From: Aciditerrimonas ferrireducens
GTDB taxonomy: Bacteria; Actinomycetota; Acidimicrobiia; Acidimicrobiales; UBA8190
NCBI RefSeq assembly: GCF_023130475.1
Contig: NZ_JAKHEX010000004.1
Coordinates: 137,502 to 170,995, forward strand
DNA: 33,494 nt
Direction of reading: 5' to 3'
Shown here: positions 32,455 to 33,494 of the stretch, piece after piece
Layout: every line of letters begins with the position of its first letter
Position numbering within the stretch: the stretch's first letter is position 1
Position numbers and translations under genes: made by a program
Notes under the pieces: generated by a model
The model's database searches: none
What the model saw: only the letters and a program-made list of their open reading frames with translations
What the model was told of the DNA's origin: nothing

Positions 32455-33248
32455 GGGTTCGGTGCCCGCTCGAGCACGAGGGCCACGTTCCAGGCCAGGG
32501 CTTCGCCGAGGACCGGCAGGCGGAGCAGCCCGGTGGTCCATCGAGGCCAGTAGCGGGGAAAGACCTCCACCCGAGCCACCCCGGGGACGGTCCGCGCCCA
32601 GGCGAGCACGTGGCGGGCCGAGAGCGGGAAGAGGGTGGTCCCGAAGCGGTTCTTCGGGTCCCGCCCGGTGCGAGCCCGGTACCGCCGCAGGGCCCAGGCG
32701 CCGCCCAGGTAGTGCCAGGGGGCGGTCTCGTGCCCACCCCAAGGGCTCCACCAGAGGGTACCCGTCGCCACCACCAGGCCTCCCGGGCGGCAGACCCGGA
32801 GGGCCTCGGTCAAGAGGCCGGGGGGATCGGGCAGGTGCTCGAGGACGTTCACCGCGCAGACCAGGTCGAAGCACGCTCGGGGGAACGGCAGGCGGCGGCC
32901 GTCGCCCTGGACCGCCCCGGCGAGGATCCGGGGCCGGCAGTGGAGCTCGTCCCAGTCGACGTCCAGCGAGACCGCCCTCGCCCCGGCCGCCCGGAGGGCC
33001 TCCGCCAGGTCGCCCGGCCCGCTCCCGACGTCGAGGACCCGGGCCCCCTCGAGCGGGGCGAACCCGGCCAGCAGGCCGACGGTGTCCTGGGCAAGCAGCC
33101 GGTAGAACCGATCCGGATCCCGCTGCTCGGCCAAGAAGGCCCGCGCCAGCTGCCACAGCGGCAGGCGCCGGAGCCCGAGCCCACCCGACGACGACCCGAC
33201 CAACTGGGGCGTGGGCACGACCGTGGACCCCGCTTGTGCTTCCACCAC
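32451..33248 (-). CDS. class I SAM-dependent methyltransferase in a glycan locus
   Basis: This 265-residue methyltransferase has ARVLDVGSGPGDLAEALR (SAM motif I), VSLDVDWDEL, GDGRRLPFPRACFDLV and NVLEHLPDPPGLLTEALRV, followed by GGLVVATGTLWWSPWGGHE. The pattern fits methyltransferases of sugar or lipid-linked intermediates, with the substrate not defined. I chose the GTG at 33248 because AGGAG lies 6 bases upstream; a GTG at 33284 would add 12 residues without a good ribosome binding site. It is coupled by GTGA to the GT4 gene, so both probably act on one glycan. Confidence 0.85.
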   Translation of the reverse strand: MVEAQAGSTVVPTPQLVGSSSGGLGLRRLPLWQLARAFLAEQRDPDRFYRLLAQDTVGLLAGFAPLEGARVLDVGSGPGDLAEALRAAGARAVSLDVDWDELHCRPRILAGAVQGDGRRLPFPRACFDLVCAVNVLEHLPDPPGLLTEALRVCRPGGLVVATGTLWWSPWGGHETAPWHYLGGAWALRRYRARTGRDPKNRFGTTLFPLSARHVLAWARTVPGVARVEVFPRYWPRWTTGLLRLPVLGEALAWNVALVLERAPNP

Positions 33249-33324
33249 CGAGTGCTCCTGCACCCCCCCGCTGGCTCGCACCACCCCTGCGGACCCCGAT
33301 GCCCCCCGACCCGGCCGAGGGCCG

Positions 33325-33494
33325 TCAGTCGTCGCTCGGCTCGGCGGACTGGCCCTCGTCGGCGGTCGTGGTCCCCTCGACCTCGGGCTGGTAGTCCGCC
33401 CAGGCCGCCTGGGCCTCGGTCTCGGGGGTGAACTCGGCGGTGCTGTAGTCGTAGCCGATGTAGTTGCCCTGCTCGTCGTAGGCGTGCTCGCCGA
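33325..33494 (-). CDS. acidic C-terminus of an unrecognised protein (5' end outside window)
   Basis: A minus-strand frame enters from the right edge and ends at TGA (33327-33325), giving about 56 residues. It is Tyr/Gly/Glu-rich (EQGNYIGYDYSTAEF, AQAAWADYQPEVEG) and ends in a disordered acidic tail, EGQSAEPSDD. Composition is natural for a coding frame, but I do not recognise the family. The 76-base gap to the methyltransferase shows no terminator. Confidence 0.6.
   Translation of the reverse strand, partial: GEHAYDEQGNYIGYDYSTAEFTPETEAQAAWADYQPEVEGTTTADEGQSAEPSDD

Noticed and set aside
26491..32553. Plus-strand open frame of 2020 residues
   Set aside because: Its Arg/Pro/Gly-rich translation is a shifted frame of the AftD-like gene and then antisense to the GT4 gene.

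Overview
The window is a very GC-rich, densely packed chromosomal segment from an actinobacterium. The block uvrC-rapZ-yvcK-gap-pgk-tpiA-secG, the coaE-uvrB neighbourhood, the AftD-type arabinofuranosyltransferase homolog, the dominance of GTG starts and several apparently leaderless promoters all point that way. A deep-branching class such as Acidimicrobiia is my inference and was not tested. Overlaps of 4 bases (GTGA or ATGA) link many genes, which implies translational coupling.

Layout. 1-527: 5' part of a four-helix membrane protein on the minus strand. 618-1841: a PatB/MalY-type C-S lyase on the plus strand, overlapping at its 3' end a minus-strand run read right to left: COG4315-type lipoprotein, ECF sigma factor, zinc-finger/RskA-type anti-sigma factor, xylulokinase. 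5590-8220: a divergent metal-resistance pair, an ArsR/SmtB repressor and a P1B-4 (Co/Ni/Fe-type) efflux ATPase. Both seem to be transcribed as leaderless mRNAs from one operator region. 8090-9419: a small accessory patch containing a PIN-toxin relic, an intact vapBC pair, a broken DUF2332 gene and tRNA-Leu(GAG).

9505-18580 (minus strand): a housekeeping block of uvrC, rapZ, yvcK, gap, pgk, tpiA, secG and an anchored oligopeptide-binding-like protein. whiA, usually found between yvcK and gap, is missing here. 18805-19920: nadA (plus), preceded by a leader with possible RNA structure. 19945-26596 (minus): a SAM methyltransferase, coaE, uvrB and uvrA, so all three UvrABC excinuclease genes lie within about 9 kb. 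26723-31228 (plus): a 1501-residue AftD-like membrane glycosyltransferase, possibly starting at CTG. It meets a minus-strand GT4 glycosyltransferase and methyltransferase (31225-33248), which suggests a surface-glycan locus. The last 170 bases hold the acidic C-terminus of an unrecognised protein.

Most of the window is ordinary core genome. The features most worth a second look are the back-to-back leaderless metal-efflux promoter, the toxin relic that appears to have given the ATPase a foreign C-terminal tail, the missing whiA, the nadA leader, and the AftD homolog with its unusual start. I found no CRISPR array, insertion sequence or phage module.
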